Positions 1 to 7,649 of a stretch of DNA of 38,324 bases are shown here, piece by piece. Position 1 is the first letter of the stretch; each line of letters begins with the position of its first letter. Under the pieces are notes generated by a model, which worked only from the letters and a program-made list of their open reading frames with translations, had not been told where the DNA came from and ran no database searches. The stretch comes from an uncultured Zoogloea sp. (GTDB lineage Bacteria; Pseudomonadota; Gammaproteobacteria; Burkholderiales; Rhodocyclaceae): the NCBI GenBank assembly GCA_937967645.1, contig CALBTT010000173.1, forward strand, positions 1 through 38,324, read 5' to 3'. The position numbers and the translations under genes were made by a program.

Positions 1-829
<829 letters not shown>

Positions 830-845
830 GCCCGGAATCCGGCGC

Positions 846-895
846 GCCCGCCTGCGCGGGCCGCCGGCATCCCTTCCCGCCGGAATCCCGGCGGG
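846..895 (+). terminator. Two stem-loops between ahcY and metF
   Basis: Two adjacent perfect hairpins lie in the 83-base gap: a 6-bp stem with a 4-base loop at 846-861 and an 8-bp stem (CCCGCCGG/CCGGCGGG) with loop AATC at 876-895. Neither is followed by a T run, and the second ends only seven bases before the metF ribosome site. They may be partial terminators, mRNA processing or stability elements. Function is inferred. Confidence 0.4.
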
Positions 896-912
896 TTCCG
901 CGAGGAATCACC

Positions 913-1752
913 GTGTCCACCAAGCCTCCCATCTCCATCGAATTCTTCCCGCCCCAGACCTCAGAGGGCGTCGAGAAGCTGCGCGCCACCCGCGCCCGGC
1001 TGGCCACCCTGAAGCCCGAGTTCTTCTCGGTGACCTTCGGGGCTGGCGGCTCCACCCAGGCCCGGACCTTCGAGACGGTCTTCGAGACCCAGCGCGAGGG
1101 CTACCAGGCCGCGCCGCACCTGTCCTGCATCGGCTCCACCCGCGCGCACATCCGCGAGATCCTGACGCGCTACCAGGAGGCGGGCATCCATCGCATCGTC
1201 GCCCTGCGCGGCGACCTGCCCTCCGGCGTGGGCGACCCGGGCGAGTTGCGCTACGCCAACGAGCTGGTCGAATTCATCCGCGCCGAGACCGGCGACCACT
1301 TCCACATCGAGGTGGCGGCCTACCCGGAATACCACCCCCAGGCGCGCAGCCCGAAGGACGACCTGCTGGCCTTCAAGCGCAAGGTGGACGCCGGCGCCAA
1401 CTCGGCGATCACCCAGTATTTCTACAACCTGGACGCCTACCTGCACTTCCGCGACGAATGCGCAGCCCTCGGTGTGAACGTGCCCATCGTGCCGGGCATC
1501 ATGCCGATCGTGTCCTTCTCCAAGCTGGCACGCTTCTCGGACGCCTGCGGAGCCGAGATCCCGCGCTGGATGCGCCGCAAGTTCGAGAGCTTCGGCGACG
1601 ACTCCGAGTCGATCAAGGCCTTCGGGCAGGACGTGGTGGGCGAGTTGTGTGCCCGCCTGATCGAAGCCGGCGCCCCCGGCCTGCACTTCTACAGCATGAA
1701 CCAGGCGGGCCCCACCCTCGCCCTGTGCGAGCGCCTCGGCCTGCAAGGCTGA
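913..1752 (+). CDS. metF: 5,10-methylenetetrahydrofolate reductase
   Basis: MetF is a cytosolic FAD enzyme that reduces 5,10-methylene-THF to 5-methyl-THF, the methyl donor for methionine synthesis. The protein is 279 residues, normal for the bacterial catalytic-domain-only form. It starts STKPPISIEFFPPQ, containing the EFFPP motif with the catalytic Glu. It continues with SVTFGAGGST, ALRGDLP, AAYPEYHP and GANSAITQYFY, all family signatures, and ends near GLHFYSMNQ. I chose the GTG at 913 because GAGGA lies at 902-906 with good spacing and the N-terminus then matches family length. The open frame extends upstream to 481, but that part is ahcY read in another frame. It is likely co-transcribed with ahcY. 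Confidence 0.96.
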   Translation: MSTKPPISIEFFPPQTSEGVEKLRATRARLATLKPEFFSVTFGAGGSTQARTFETVFETQREGYQAAPHLSCIGSTRAHIREILTRYQEAGIHRIVALRGDLPSGVGDPGELRYANELVEFIRAETGDHFHIEVAAYPEYHPQARSPKDDLLAFKRKVDAGANSAITQYFYNLDAYLHFRDECAALGVNVPIVPGIMPIVSFSKLARFSDACGAEIPRWMRRKFESFGDDSESIKAFGQDVVGELCARLIEAGAPGLHFYSMNQAGPTLALCERLGLQG

Positions 1753-1757
1753 TGCCA

Positions 1758-1791
1758 CCGGGCTCCCCCTGGGAGCCCGGCTTTCAAGTTT
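1758..1791 (+). terminator. Rho-independent terminator after metF
   Basis: A perfect 10-bp stem (CCGGGCTCCC/GGGAGCCCGG, 1758-1767 and 1771-1780) with a 3-base loop begins six bases after the metF stop and is followed by CTTTCAAGTTT. It is placed as expected to end the ahcY-metF transcript. The T tract is interrupted. Confidence 0.7.
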
Positions 1792-1839
1792 CAGGTCGCG
1801 GGGCCGATATCTACCGGGCAAATCACCACTCGCCCGGAC

Positions 1840-4293
1840 ATGGACCTGCCACCGCTCTTCCAGTACCTGCCCGACTCATGCCTCCCGGCCCGGGAAGCGG
1901 TCTATCGCGACGTGATTGCGCGGACCACCGATGGCTTCTTCATGGTGGATGCCCGGGGCTGCTTCACCGAGGTGAACGACACCCTGTGCCGCCTGCTGGG
2001 CCATGCCCCGCACGAGATGATCGGACGGACCTCACTCGATTTCGTCAGCGCCGGCAGCCGCAGCCTGCTGCGTCAGCAGATCAGCCGCATCCCGACCACC
2101 GACCGACGCAACTACCGCCTCGAGCTGCTGCATCGGGACGGTCAGGTCATCCCGGCGCTGATCAGTACGGTGTCCCTCCAGCCGGCTCACCCGGCAGGCA
2201 GCATCAGCGCCTTCGGCTTCGTCACCGACCTGCGCGCCATCGAGGCCGCCAGCGCCGCCCACGAGGCCGACGTGCGGGCCATCCTCGACAACCTGCAGGA
2301 CACCTACTACCGCTCTGACGCCAGCGGCCGTCTGCTGCGCCTGTCGCCCTCCGTCCGCCAGCTGCTCGGCTACGAACCGGAAGAACTGATCGGAACCCGC
2401 ATCGACAGCCTATACGTGGATGGCGCCAGCGCGCGTGACTCCTTCCTGGCCAATCTGTCGGCGGCCGGCGGCCAGGTCAGCGGCTACGAGTACCGCATGC
2501 GCCGCAAGGACGGCAGCGAGGTCTGGGTGTCCACCAACGCCCACTACCTGCGGGATGCCGACGGTACCCCCATCGGGGTGGAGGGCACCTCCCGCGACAT
2601 CAGCGCCTCGCGCCGCCAGCAGGCCGAGCTGCAGCTCGCCGCCACGGTGTTCAGCGAGAGCCGCGACGCCATCCTGATCACCGACGGAGAACAACGGGTC
2701 ATCTCGGTCAACCGCGCCTACTCCGACGTCACCGGCTACACGCCGGACGAGGTGATCGGCACCCATGCCGAGCTGATCGCGGTCAGCCACCATGAAGCGG
2801 GCTTCCACGACCGCCTGCTGGCCGAGCTGGCCCACACGGGCCACTGGAGCGGCGAAGCCTGGGCCCGCCGACGCAACGGCGCCATTTTTCCCCAATGGCT
2901 GTCGGTCTCGACGGTGCGCGACGACCAGCAGCAGATCCAGCACTACGTGGCCATCTTCTCCGACCTCACCGACCGCAAGGCCGCCGAGGAGCGCGCCGAC
3001 TTCCTGGCCCGCCACGACCTGCTGACCCGCCTGCCCAACCGCTTCCTGCTGCGCGACCGGGCCGAGCAGGCCTTCGCCCACGCCATCCGGGCCGGCACTA
3101 AGGTCGCCCTGCTGCTGCTCGACCTGGACCATTTCAAGCACATCAACGACAGCCTCGGCCACCCCGCCGGCGACGCCCTGCTGCAGACCTTCGCCGACCG
3201 CCTGCGCACGACCACCCGTGACACCGACACCATCAGCCGCCAGGGTGGCGACGAGTTCCTGGTGCTGCTCACCGACATCCGCGAGACCGAGGACATCGCC
3301 CCCGTCGTCGAGAAGATCATGCTCACCCTGGGCCGGCCCTGCGCCCTGGCCGGCCAGGAGATGAGCATCTCCTGCTCGGTCGGTCTGGCCGTCTACCCGG
3401 AGGACGGCTGCGACTTCGACACCCTGATCCGCAACGCCGACGCGGCGATGTACAACGCCAAGGCGGCCGGGCGCAACACCTTCCGCTTCTACTCCCAGCA
3501 GATGAACGAAGACGCGGTGCAGCGTCTCGACATCCAGAACCGCCTGCGCCGGGCCGTGGAGCGCCAGGAGTTCATCCTCCATTACCAGCCGCTGATCGAC
3601 CTCGGCTCCCACCGCATCGTCGGCGCCGAAGCCCTGATCCGCTGGAACTGCCCGGACCTGGGCATGCAGCCCCCCGGCCTGTTCATCCCGGTCGCCGAGG
3701 ACAGCGGCCTGATCGTCAGCATCGGCGAATGGGTCCTGCAGGAGGCCTGCCGGCAGGCCCGCCAGTGGAAGGACGCCGGCCACGGCCGGCTGGTCATCGC
3801 GGTCAACCTGTCGCCCCTGCAGTTCACCCGCGGCAACCTGGTGGAGACGGTCACCCGCGCCCTCGCCGACAGCGGCGCCGACCCGGCCTGCATCGAGCTC
3901 GAGATCACCGAGAGCATCCTGATGAAGGACACCGAGCAGGTCCTCGCCACCGTGCGCCAGCTGCACGCGATGGGCCTGCGCCTGGCCATCGACGACTTCG
4001 GCACCGGCTACTCCAGCCTCGCCTACCTGCGCCGCTTCGCCGTCGACAAGCTCAAGATCGACCAGTCCTTCATCCGCGACCTGCCCACCGACCCGGACGC
4101 CGGCGCCATCGTCCGCGGCGTCATCCAGATGGCCAAGAGCCTCAAGATCGCCGTGCTGGCCGAAGGTGTCGAAACCGCCGACATCGCCCACGACCTTGTG
4201 CTGCTGGGCTGCGACTACGCCCAGGGCTACTATTTCGGCCGCCCCATGCCGGCCGACGCCTTCGCCGCCCTGCTCCTCCCGTCCAGCCCCTGA
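1840..4293 (+). CDS. PAS-PAS-PAS-GGDEF-EAL c-di-GMP signalling protein
   Basis: This is an 817-residue cytosolic c-di-GMP turnover protein with no membrane segment. Three PAS domains occupy roughly residues 20-130, 143-262 and 263-385; the second has the PAC-type segment RRKDGSEVWVST and the third ends in IFSDLTDRKAAEE. The GGDEF domain (about 390-550) has an intact GGDEF at about 469-473 and an inhibitory RxxD site (RDTD) five residues before it. The EAL domain (about 570-810) keeps EALIRW, NLSPLQF, EITES, DDFGTGYSSL, LKIDQSFI, AEGVE and QGYYFGRP, so phosphodiesterase activity is likely. Which activity dominates cannot be read from sequence. No haem- or flavin-binding signature is obvious in the PAS domains. 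It is preceded by the metF terminator and appears monocistronic. Confidence 0.93.
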   Translation: MDLPPLFQYLPDSCLPAREAVYRDVIARTTDGFFMVDARGCFTEVNDTLCRLLGHAPHEMIGRTSLDFVSAGSRSLLRQQISRIPTTDRRNYRLELLHRDGQVIPALISTVSLQPAHPAGSISAFGFVTDLRAIEAASAAHEADVRAILDNLQDTYYRSDASGRLLRLSPSVRQLLGYEPEELIGTRIDSLYVDGASARDSFLANLSAAGGQVSGYEYRMRRKDGSEVWVSTNAHYLRDADGTPIGVEGTSRDISASRRQQAELQLAATVFSESRDAILITDGEQRVISVNRAYSDVTGYTPDEVIGTHAELIAVSHHEAGFHDRLLAELAHTGHWSGEAWARRRNGAIFPQWLSVSTVRDDQQQIQHYVAIFSDLTDRKAAEERADFLARHDLLTRLPNRFLLRDRAEQAFAHAIRAGTKVALLLLDLDHFKHINDSLGHPAGDALLQTFADRLRTTTRDTDTISRQGGDEFLVLLTDIRETEDIAPVVEKIMLTLGRPCALAGQEMSISCSVGLAVYPEDGCDFDTLIRNADAAMYNAKAAGRNTFRFYSQQMNEDAVQRLDIQNRLRRAVERQEFILHYQPLIDLGSHRIVGAEALIRWNCPDLGMQPPGLFIPVAEDSGLIVSIGEWVLQEACRQARQWKDAGHGRLVIAVNLSPLQFTRGNLVETVTRALADSGADPACIELEITESILMKDTEQVLATVRQLHAMGLRLAIDDFGTGYSSLAYLRRFAVDKLKIDQSFIRDLPTDPDAGAIVRGVIQMAKSLKIAVLAEGVETADIAHDLVLLGCDYAQGYYFGRPMPADAFAALLLPSSP

Positions 4294-4332
4294 CCCCCGC
4301 GCAGCAGGCGCGACGCCGGCGCGGCGGGCATT

Positions 4333-4338
4333 TATAAT
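4333..4338 (+). promoter_or_regulatory. Candidate -10 element for the J-domain gene cluster
   Basis: A perfect TATAAT sits in an otherwise very GC-rich gap, 90 bases before the start at 4428. No convincing -35 hexamer is seen 16-18 bases upstream, so another sigma factor or an activator may be needed, or the match may be chance. Confidence 0.4.
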
Positions 4339-4427
4339 GGCGGGCTTCCCGTCACCCCTGCGGCACCACCCCGGGAGCCTTCGTCCGGCCACCCGGGCAC
4401 CGACGCCTCCCAACCGCACCGAAGACC

Positions 4428-4706
4428 ATGCGTGATCCCTACGAAATCCTGGGCATTTCGCCGACGGCCGCGGCCGACGACATCAAGACGGCCTACCGCA
4501 AGGCAGCCCGCCAGTACCACCCGGACCGCAACCCCGACCCTGGCGCTGCCGACCGGTTCCGCCATATCCAGGCCGCCTACGACCTGCTCTCCGACGACGA
4601 GAAGCGGCGCGACTACGACGCCCTGCGCCGGCGCAACCTGATCGACGACCCCCTGCAGGAAGCCACCTCCCTGTGGGCCTCCTACATTGAAAAGGTAATT
4701 TCTTGA
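4428..4706 (+). CDS. Stand-alone J-domain (DnaJ-like) protein
   Basis: The product is 92 residues and almost entirely a J domain. It opens with DPYEILGISPTAAADDIK, carries the HPD tripeptide in RQYHPDRNPDP (about residues 31-33), which stimulates Hsp70 ATPase, and continues with AAYDLLSDDEKRRDYD. It lacks the Gly/Phe region, zinc fingers and C-terminal substrate domains of DnaJ, so it is a type III co-chaperone that probably recruits DnaK to a specific client. Its last codons overlap the next start (TTGA, 4703-4706), so translation of the two is coupled. The three downstream unknown proteins are the obvious candidate clients or partners; that is inference. Confidence 0.9.
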   Translation: MRDPYEILGISPTAAADDIKTAYRKAARQYHPDRNPDPGAADRFRHIQAAYDLLSDDEKRRDYDALRRRNLIDDPLQEATSLWASYIEKVIS

Positions 4707-5215
4707 CCTCGTTTTACTTTGAAGACATCTTCGAGCGCTATGCCAGCGAGATCGACGACCTGCGCTCCGACTCCGAAGGCAAGGACGTGCTCGCCAAGCG
4801 CGTGCGCGACAAGCACAAGGAGTTCTCCTTCCTGATCGGCATGATCGACAGCGCCCCCGAGATGGTCGCGCCGGCCTTCCACGGCGCCTTCGGCTTCAGC
4901 GGCGGCGGGCTCCTCTACGCCGCCTCCAACAGCGAGCCCGGCGACGACGGCTTCCCCTCCTGGGCCGAGCTCGAGGCCAGCCTCGAGATCGCCCCCTGGG
5001 CCCGCCCCCTGATCAACATCTGCCTCGACAAGGACGGCGGCGAGAGCTTCCTCGTCACCACCGCCGTGCTCGAATGGCTGCTCGGCAGCGGCCTCAGCGC
5101 CCGCTGCGCGCCCGAGGCCAGCCGGGACGACGACGACCAGGACGACACCGACGACCTCGGCGAAGCCGGCGAAGAGTGGATGTCCGAACAAGGCTTCGAC
5201 GCCGTAGACCGTTAA
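4703..5215 (+). CDS. Hypothetical acidic protein coupled to the J-domain gene
   Basis: This is a 170-residue protein I do not recognise. It begins TSFYFEDIFERYASEID after a TTG start that overlaps the upstream stop as TTGA; AAAGG at 4692-4696 is well placed, and there is no in-frame ATG near the N-terminus. It is soluble, without signal peptide or membrane segment. A Gly-rich stretch (FGFSGGGLLYAA) lies near residue 60, and the tail is strongly acidic (SRDDDDQDDTDD, from about residue 140). The conserved-looking core ends in LVTTAVLEWLLGSGL. The overlap with the J-domain gene and the closely spaced downstream gene (12 bases) indicate one operon. Function is unknown. Confidence 0.8.
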   Translation: MTSFYFEDIFERYASEIDDLRSDSEGKDVLAKRVRDKHKEFSFLIGMIDSAPEMVAPAFHGAFGFSGGGLLYAASNSEPGDDGFPSWAELEASLEIAPWARPLINICLDKDGGESFLVTTAVLEWLLGSGLSARCAPEASRDDDDQDDTDDLGEAGEEWMSEQGFDAVDR

Positions 5216-5227
5216 GAAGGACTGTTC

Positions 5228-5998
5228 ATGACCCAGCTAGTCATCAAGGAAGCCCGCGAACTCATCCTGGCCGGCGAGATCGCCAAGGCCGAAGCCCACC
5301 TGGTCGTCCTCGCCGAACAGGAGGGCGACCATGCCCTGGTCGAAGTCCTCGACGAGATGGCCCCCAAGGACGTCCTGGCGGTGATTCGCGAGTTCGACGC
5401 CAGCAAGGAGTCGGTGGTCAGCCTGGTGGTGAGCCCCGAGCAGTTCGTGCAGGCCATCGTGCTCGAGCGCCAGTACGGCGAGCCGATCGAGAAATACGTA
5501 CCGCGCCTGCGCAACACCATGAACGCCGTGATGCACCGCAGCCCGGCCGCCTGCGCCGAGGTGCTGGACTACCTGGTGGAGCACGACGACGGGGTGCGCC
5601 TGCTCGCCGACTACTTCACCGACCACTACGACGCCCTGCTGACCCTGGCCTACCACGGCGTCTTCGAAGCCGACGTCGACCTCGAGAAGGCCTTCACCCC
5701 CAAGTCCGCCATCACCTGGGACGCCGAGCGCGTGGACGAGCTCGACCAGGGCCTGGAGATCGGTGACGCCATCGAGATGGTGCGGGTGCGCATGTCGCGC
5801 TCCGAAGTGGCTGACGGCGACTGGATGGAAACCGCCTGGGTGCTGCGCCACGAGTTCTCCGACACCTTCGAGCTGCTCATCATCGAAATCCAGGACCGGC
5901 TCAGCCGCGCCGCCGAGGCCGCCAGAATGCCCCTGCCCGAATCCGCTGAGCCCGGTGTGCCGAAGCTCGACGAGGACGACGAGGAATCCGCCATCTGA
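5228..5998 (+). CDS. Hypothetical protein, predicted helical-repeat
   Basis: This is a 256-residue soluble protein, start supported by AAGGA at 5217-5221. The N-terminal half reads like helical-repeat proteins: LAEQEGDHALVEVLDEMAP then KDVLAVIREFDASKE and VSLVVSPEQFVQAIV. It distantly resembles the MgtE-N/DUF6178 style of short paired helices, but this is pattern impression only. The C-terminal part ends in an acidic tail (KLDEDDEESAI), as does its upstream neighbour. No catalytic motif is visible. It sits between two other unknown proteins in the J-domain operon. Function is unknown. Confidence 0.8.
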   Translation: MTQLVIKEARELILAGEIAKAEAHLVVLAEQEGDHALVEVLDEMAPKDVLAVIREFDASKESVVSLVVSPEQFVQAIVLERQYGEPIEKYVPRLRNTMNAVMHRSPAACAEVLDYLVEHDDGVRLLADYFTDHYDALLTLAYHGVFEADVDLEKAFTPKSAITWDAERVDELDQGLEIGDAIEMVRVRMSRSEVADGDWMETAWVLRHEFSDTFELLIIEIQDRLSRAAEAARMPLPESAEPGVPKLDEDDEESAI

Positions 5999-6043
5999 CC
6001 AGGAGACGGTGCTGCGCCCCCGTGGCGTGGCGCCCCGCAGCCG

Positions 6044-7273
6044 ATGTTCACTGACCGCGCACTCACCACCGTCGACACCCGCCCCTACTTCGAGCGGGTA
6101 CTGTGCCACGCCCGCCAGGAAAGCCTGGTGGACAGGCCCCGGCTCGACGCCCTGCACCGCGAAGGGGCCAAGGGCATCGTCCAGCTGGCCACCTACTTCG
6201 GCACGCCCAACCTGCGTCCCGAGCTGGAGGCCGCCCGCACCCGGCTGGTGACCCTGGTCAGCCTCGCCCTCGAAGCCGAATCGGGCGGCAAGCTCGACGT
6301 GGCCGCCCGGCTGCTCCGCGACAAGACCCTGCTGGCCCTGTCCAAGGCCGGCGCCGACCGCCTGCGCAAGCTGCACAGTCTGCCCACCGAGCGGCTACTC
6401 GGCGCCCCGGAGATCTTCCGCGAAAGCGAAAAGGAGTTCCTGGCCAAGTGCACCCTGGAGAGCCCCATCAACTACGCCCGCTATCTGGCCGAACAGGCTG
6501 GCCGCGAGCGTAACCAGCACTACATCGACGCCACCTACTGGCTGGCCGGCAAGCTGGGGGTGGAGCGGGACGATGCCGACGAATGGCATGTCTTCTGCGA
6601 ATCGGTGATCAACAGCGCCCTGCTCGTGCTGCTCACCGAACGCAAGCCGGCCGGTTTCTTCAGCATGGAACGCTTCATCAAGCTCCACGAAGCGGCCCGC
6701 AAGAAGCGCAGCCCGAGCTTCCCCGCCCTCGACCTGTGGCTGGAAGACGCCCCGCCCACGGTACGCCGCCTGATGCAGCGGGAAACCGAGCGCTTCAGCG
6801 CGGAAGTCCTGCCCATCATCCGCGACATCCCGGCCACCGAGATCTATCGCAACCAGGACCGTTTCTCCGGCCTGTTCTTCTTCGACACCAGCTCGGTGAG
6901 CGAGATCACCCACCACGACAAGGCCTGCGCCGAGGCGTGGACCCGCATCACCGGCAACCAGGGCGACCACACCGACGTGCAATGCGGCGTGCTACTGATG
7001 GTCGCCACCGGCCTCGAGCCCACCCGTAGCCTGCTCAAGCGCGACGCCACCCGGATCTGGGACAACTTCCGTGCCTCCGACTTCGATGAGGCGGCCGTCG
7101 CCCGCTTCATCGAGAACGTCGTCCCCTTCGAATACCAGGCCGACGTGCGCCGCATGTGGGAAGAAGACCTCGGCCCCGAGGCCCGCCTGCAGCTGGACAG
7201 CGACGACACCACCCTGGTCATGAACTATCTGCAGGACACCTGCCGCGCCAGCTGGAAGAAGAAGAACGGCTGA
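6044..7273 (+). CDS. Hypothetical protein, last gene of the J-domain cluster
   Basis: This is a 409-residue soluble protein I cannot assign. Visible landmarks are a helical N-terminus (HARQESLVDRPRLDAL, EGAKGIVQLATYFGTPNL), a charged middle, an aromatic-rich segment (NQDRFSGLFFFDTSSVSEI, about residues 265-285) followed by HHDKACAEAW, and a C-terminus ending SWKKKNG. No signal peptide, transmembrane helix, nucleotide-binding loop or zinc cluster is evident. The ATG at 6044 has no clear Shine-Dalgarno; AGGAG at 6001 is too far. It follows the previous gene by 45 bases and is likely in the same transcript, which ends at the hairpin just downstream. Confidence 0.8.
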   Translation: MFTDRALTTVDTRPYFERVLCHARQESLVDRPRLDALHREGAKGIVQLATYFGTPNLRPELEAARTRLVTLVSLALEAESGGKLDVAARLLRDKTLLALSKAGADRLRKLHSLPTERLLGAPEIFRESEKEFLAKCTLESPINYARYLAEQAGRERNQHYIDATYWLAGKLGVERDDADEWHVFCESVINSALLVLLTERKPAGFFSMERFIKLHEAARKKRSPSFPALDLWLEDAPPTVRRLMQRETERFSAEVLPIIRDIPATEIYRNQDRFSGLFFFDTSSVSEITHHDKACAEAWTRITGNQGDHTDVQCGVLLMVATGLEPTRSLLKRDATRIWDNFRASDFDEAAVARFIENVVPFEYQADVRRMWEEDLGPEARLQLDSDDTTLVMNYLQDTCRASWKKKNG

Positions 7274-7277
7274 CTCC

Positions 7278-7298
7278 CCGCCCCCATCGAGGGGGCGG
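7278..7298 (+). terminator. Stem-loop after the J-domain cluster
   Basis: A perfect 8-bp stem (CCGCCCCC/GGGGGCGG) with loop ATCGA begins five bases after the stop codon. It lacks a T run, so it is a weak intrinsic terminator or a 3'-end stabilising hairpin. Confidence 0.5.
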
Positions 7299-7302
7299 CC
7301 CA

Positions 7303-7341
7303 TGCGCCAAGGTGGACACCGCGGCGCACCATTTTGGCGCC
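7303..7341 (+). promoter_or_regulatory. Two tandem NtrC-like binding sites upstream of nirB
   Basis: The 17-base site at 7325-7341 (CGCACCATTTTGGCGCC) matches 11 of 14 fixed positions of the NtrC consensus TGCACCA-N3-TGGTGCA. A weaker site at 7303-7319 (TGCGCCAAGGTGGACAC) has a good left half and a poor right half. Their centres are 22 bases apart, two helical turns, and lie about 96 and 118 bases upstream of the predicted start, the usual range for NtrC enhancers. Binding is inferred. Confidence 0.6.
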
Positions 7342-7402
7342 CGCGCCGCCCTCGCCCACCCGCCTCCCGCCGGAAAACCCCGTAATCACGGGCAAGAAAA
7401 CC

Positions 7403-7418
7403 CGGCACGATCCATGCT
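7403..7418 (+). promoter_or_regulatory. Sigma-54 promoter of nirB
   Basis: The sequence CGGCACGATCCATGCT matches the sigma-54 consensus TGGCACG-N4-TTGCW at 10 of 12 fixed positions. The invariant GG (7404-7405) and GC (7416-7417) are exactly 10 bases apart. Transcription would begin near 7429. No sigma-70 promoter of comparable quality is seen in the 376-base gap. The NtrC-like sites upstream support nitrogen-limitation control. Confidence 0.75.
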
Positions 7419-7429
7419 TAGAGTCATCT

Positions 7430-7485
7430 GCCCGCAGGCAAAGCCGCCGCGGGCCCGAATGAATGCCTCCGCCAACGACGGCGGA
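7430..7485 (+). ncRNA. Two-hairpin ANTAR (NasT/NasR-type) leader element
   Basis: Two hairpins with 6-base loops stand in tandem. P1 (7430-7454) pairs GCCCGC with GCGGGC and GGC with GCC around a bulged A, loop AAAGCC. P2 (7468-7485) pairs TCCGCC with GGCGGA, loop AACGAC. Both loops have A at position 1 and G at position 4, the defining feature of RNAs bound by ANTAR antiterminators; the linker is 13 bases. The predicted +1 (7429) is directly before P1, and the gene is nirB, a classic target. A NasT-like protein would relieve attenuation when nitrate or nitrite is present. No clear U-tract terminator follows; see findings. Confidence 0.75.
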
Positions 7486-7546
7486 ACCCCGGCAAGTCAC
7501 GTGTCACGCACACCTGGCGAGCCGTTGTTCCAACCTCGACTTTGAT

Positions 7547-7559
7547 CCGCGTTTCGCGG
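7547..7559 (+). other. Small hairpin in the nirB leader
   Basis: CCGCG-TTT-CGCGG is a perfect 5-bp stem in the nirB leader downstream of the ANTAR-type hairpins. It has no T tract and its role is unknown. From here to the nirB start I see only the AGGA ribosome site (7640-7643). Confidence 0.3.
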
Positions 7560-7649
7560 GGGCCATGATGTCTGCGCCGCTCACTCCACGAGCCCGGCGA
7601 AGAAATCCAGCACGGTCCCCCGGGGAAGCCCGGACGTGCAGGATTAATC

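Noticed and set aside
7547..7559. CCGCG-TTT-CGCGG as an intrinsic terminator of the nirB leader
   Set aside because: The stem is only 5 bp and there is no U tract after it, so I list it only as a hairpin.
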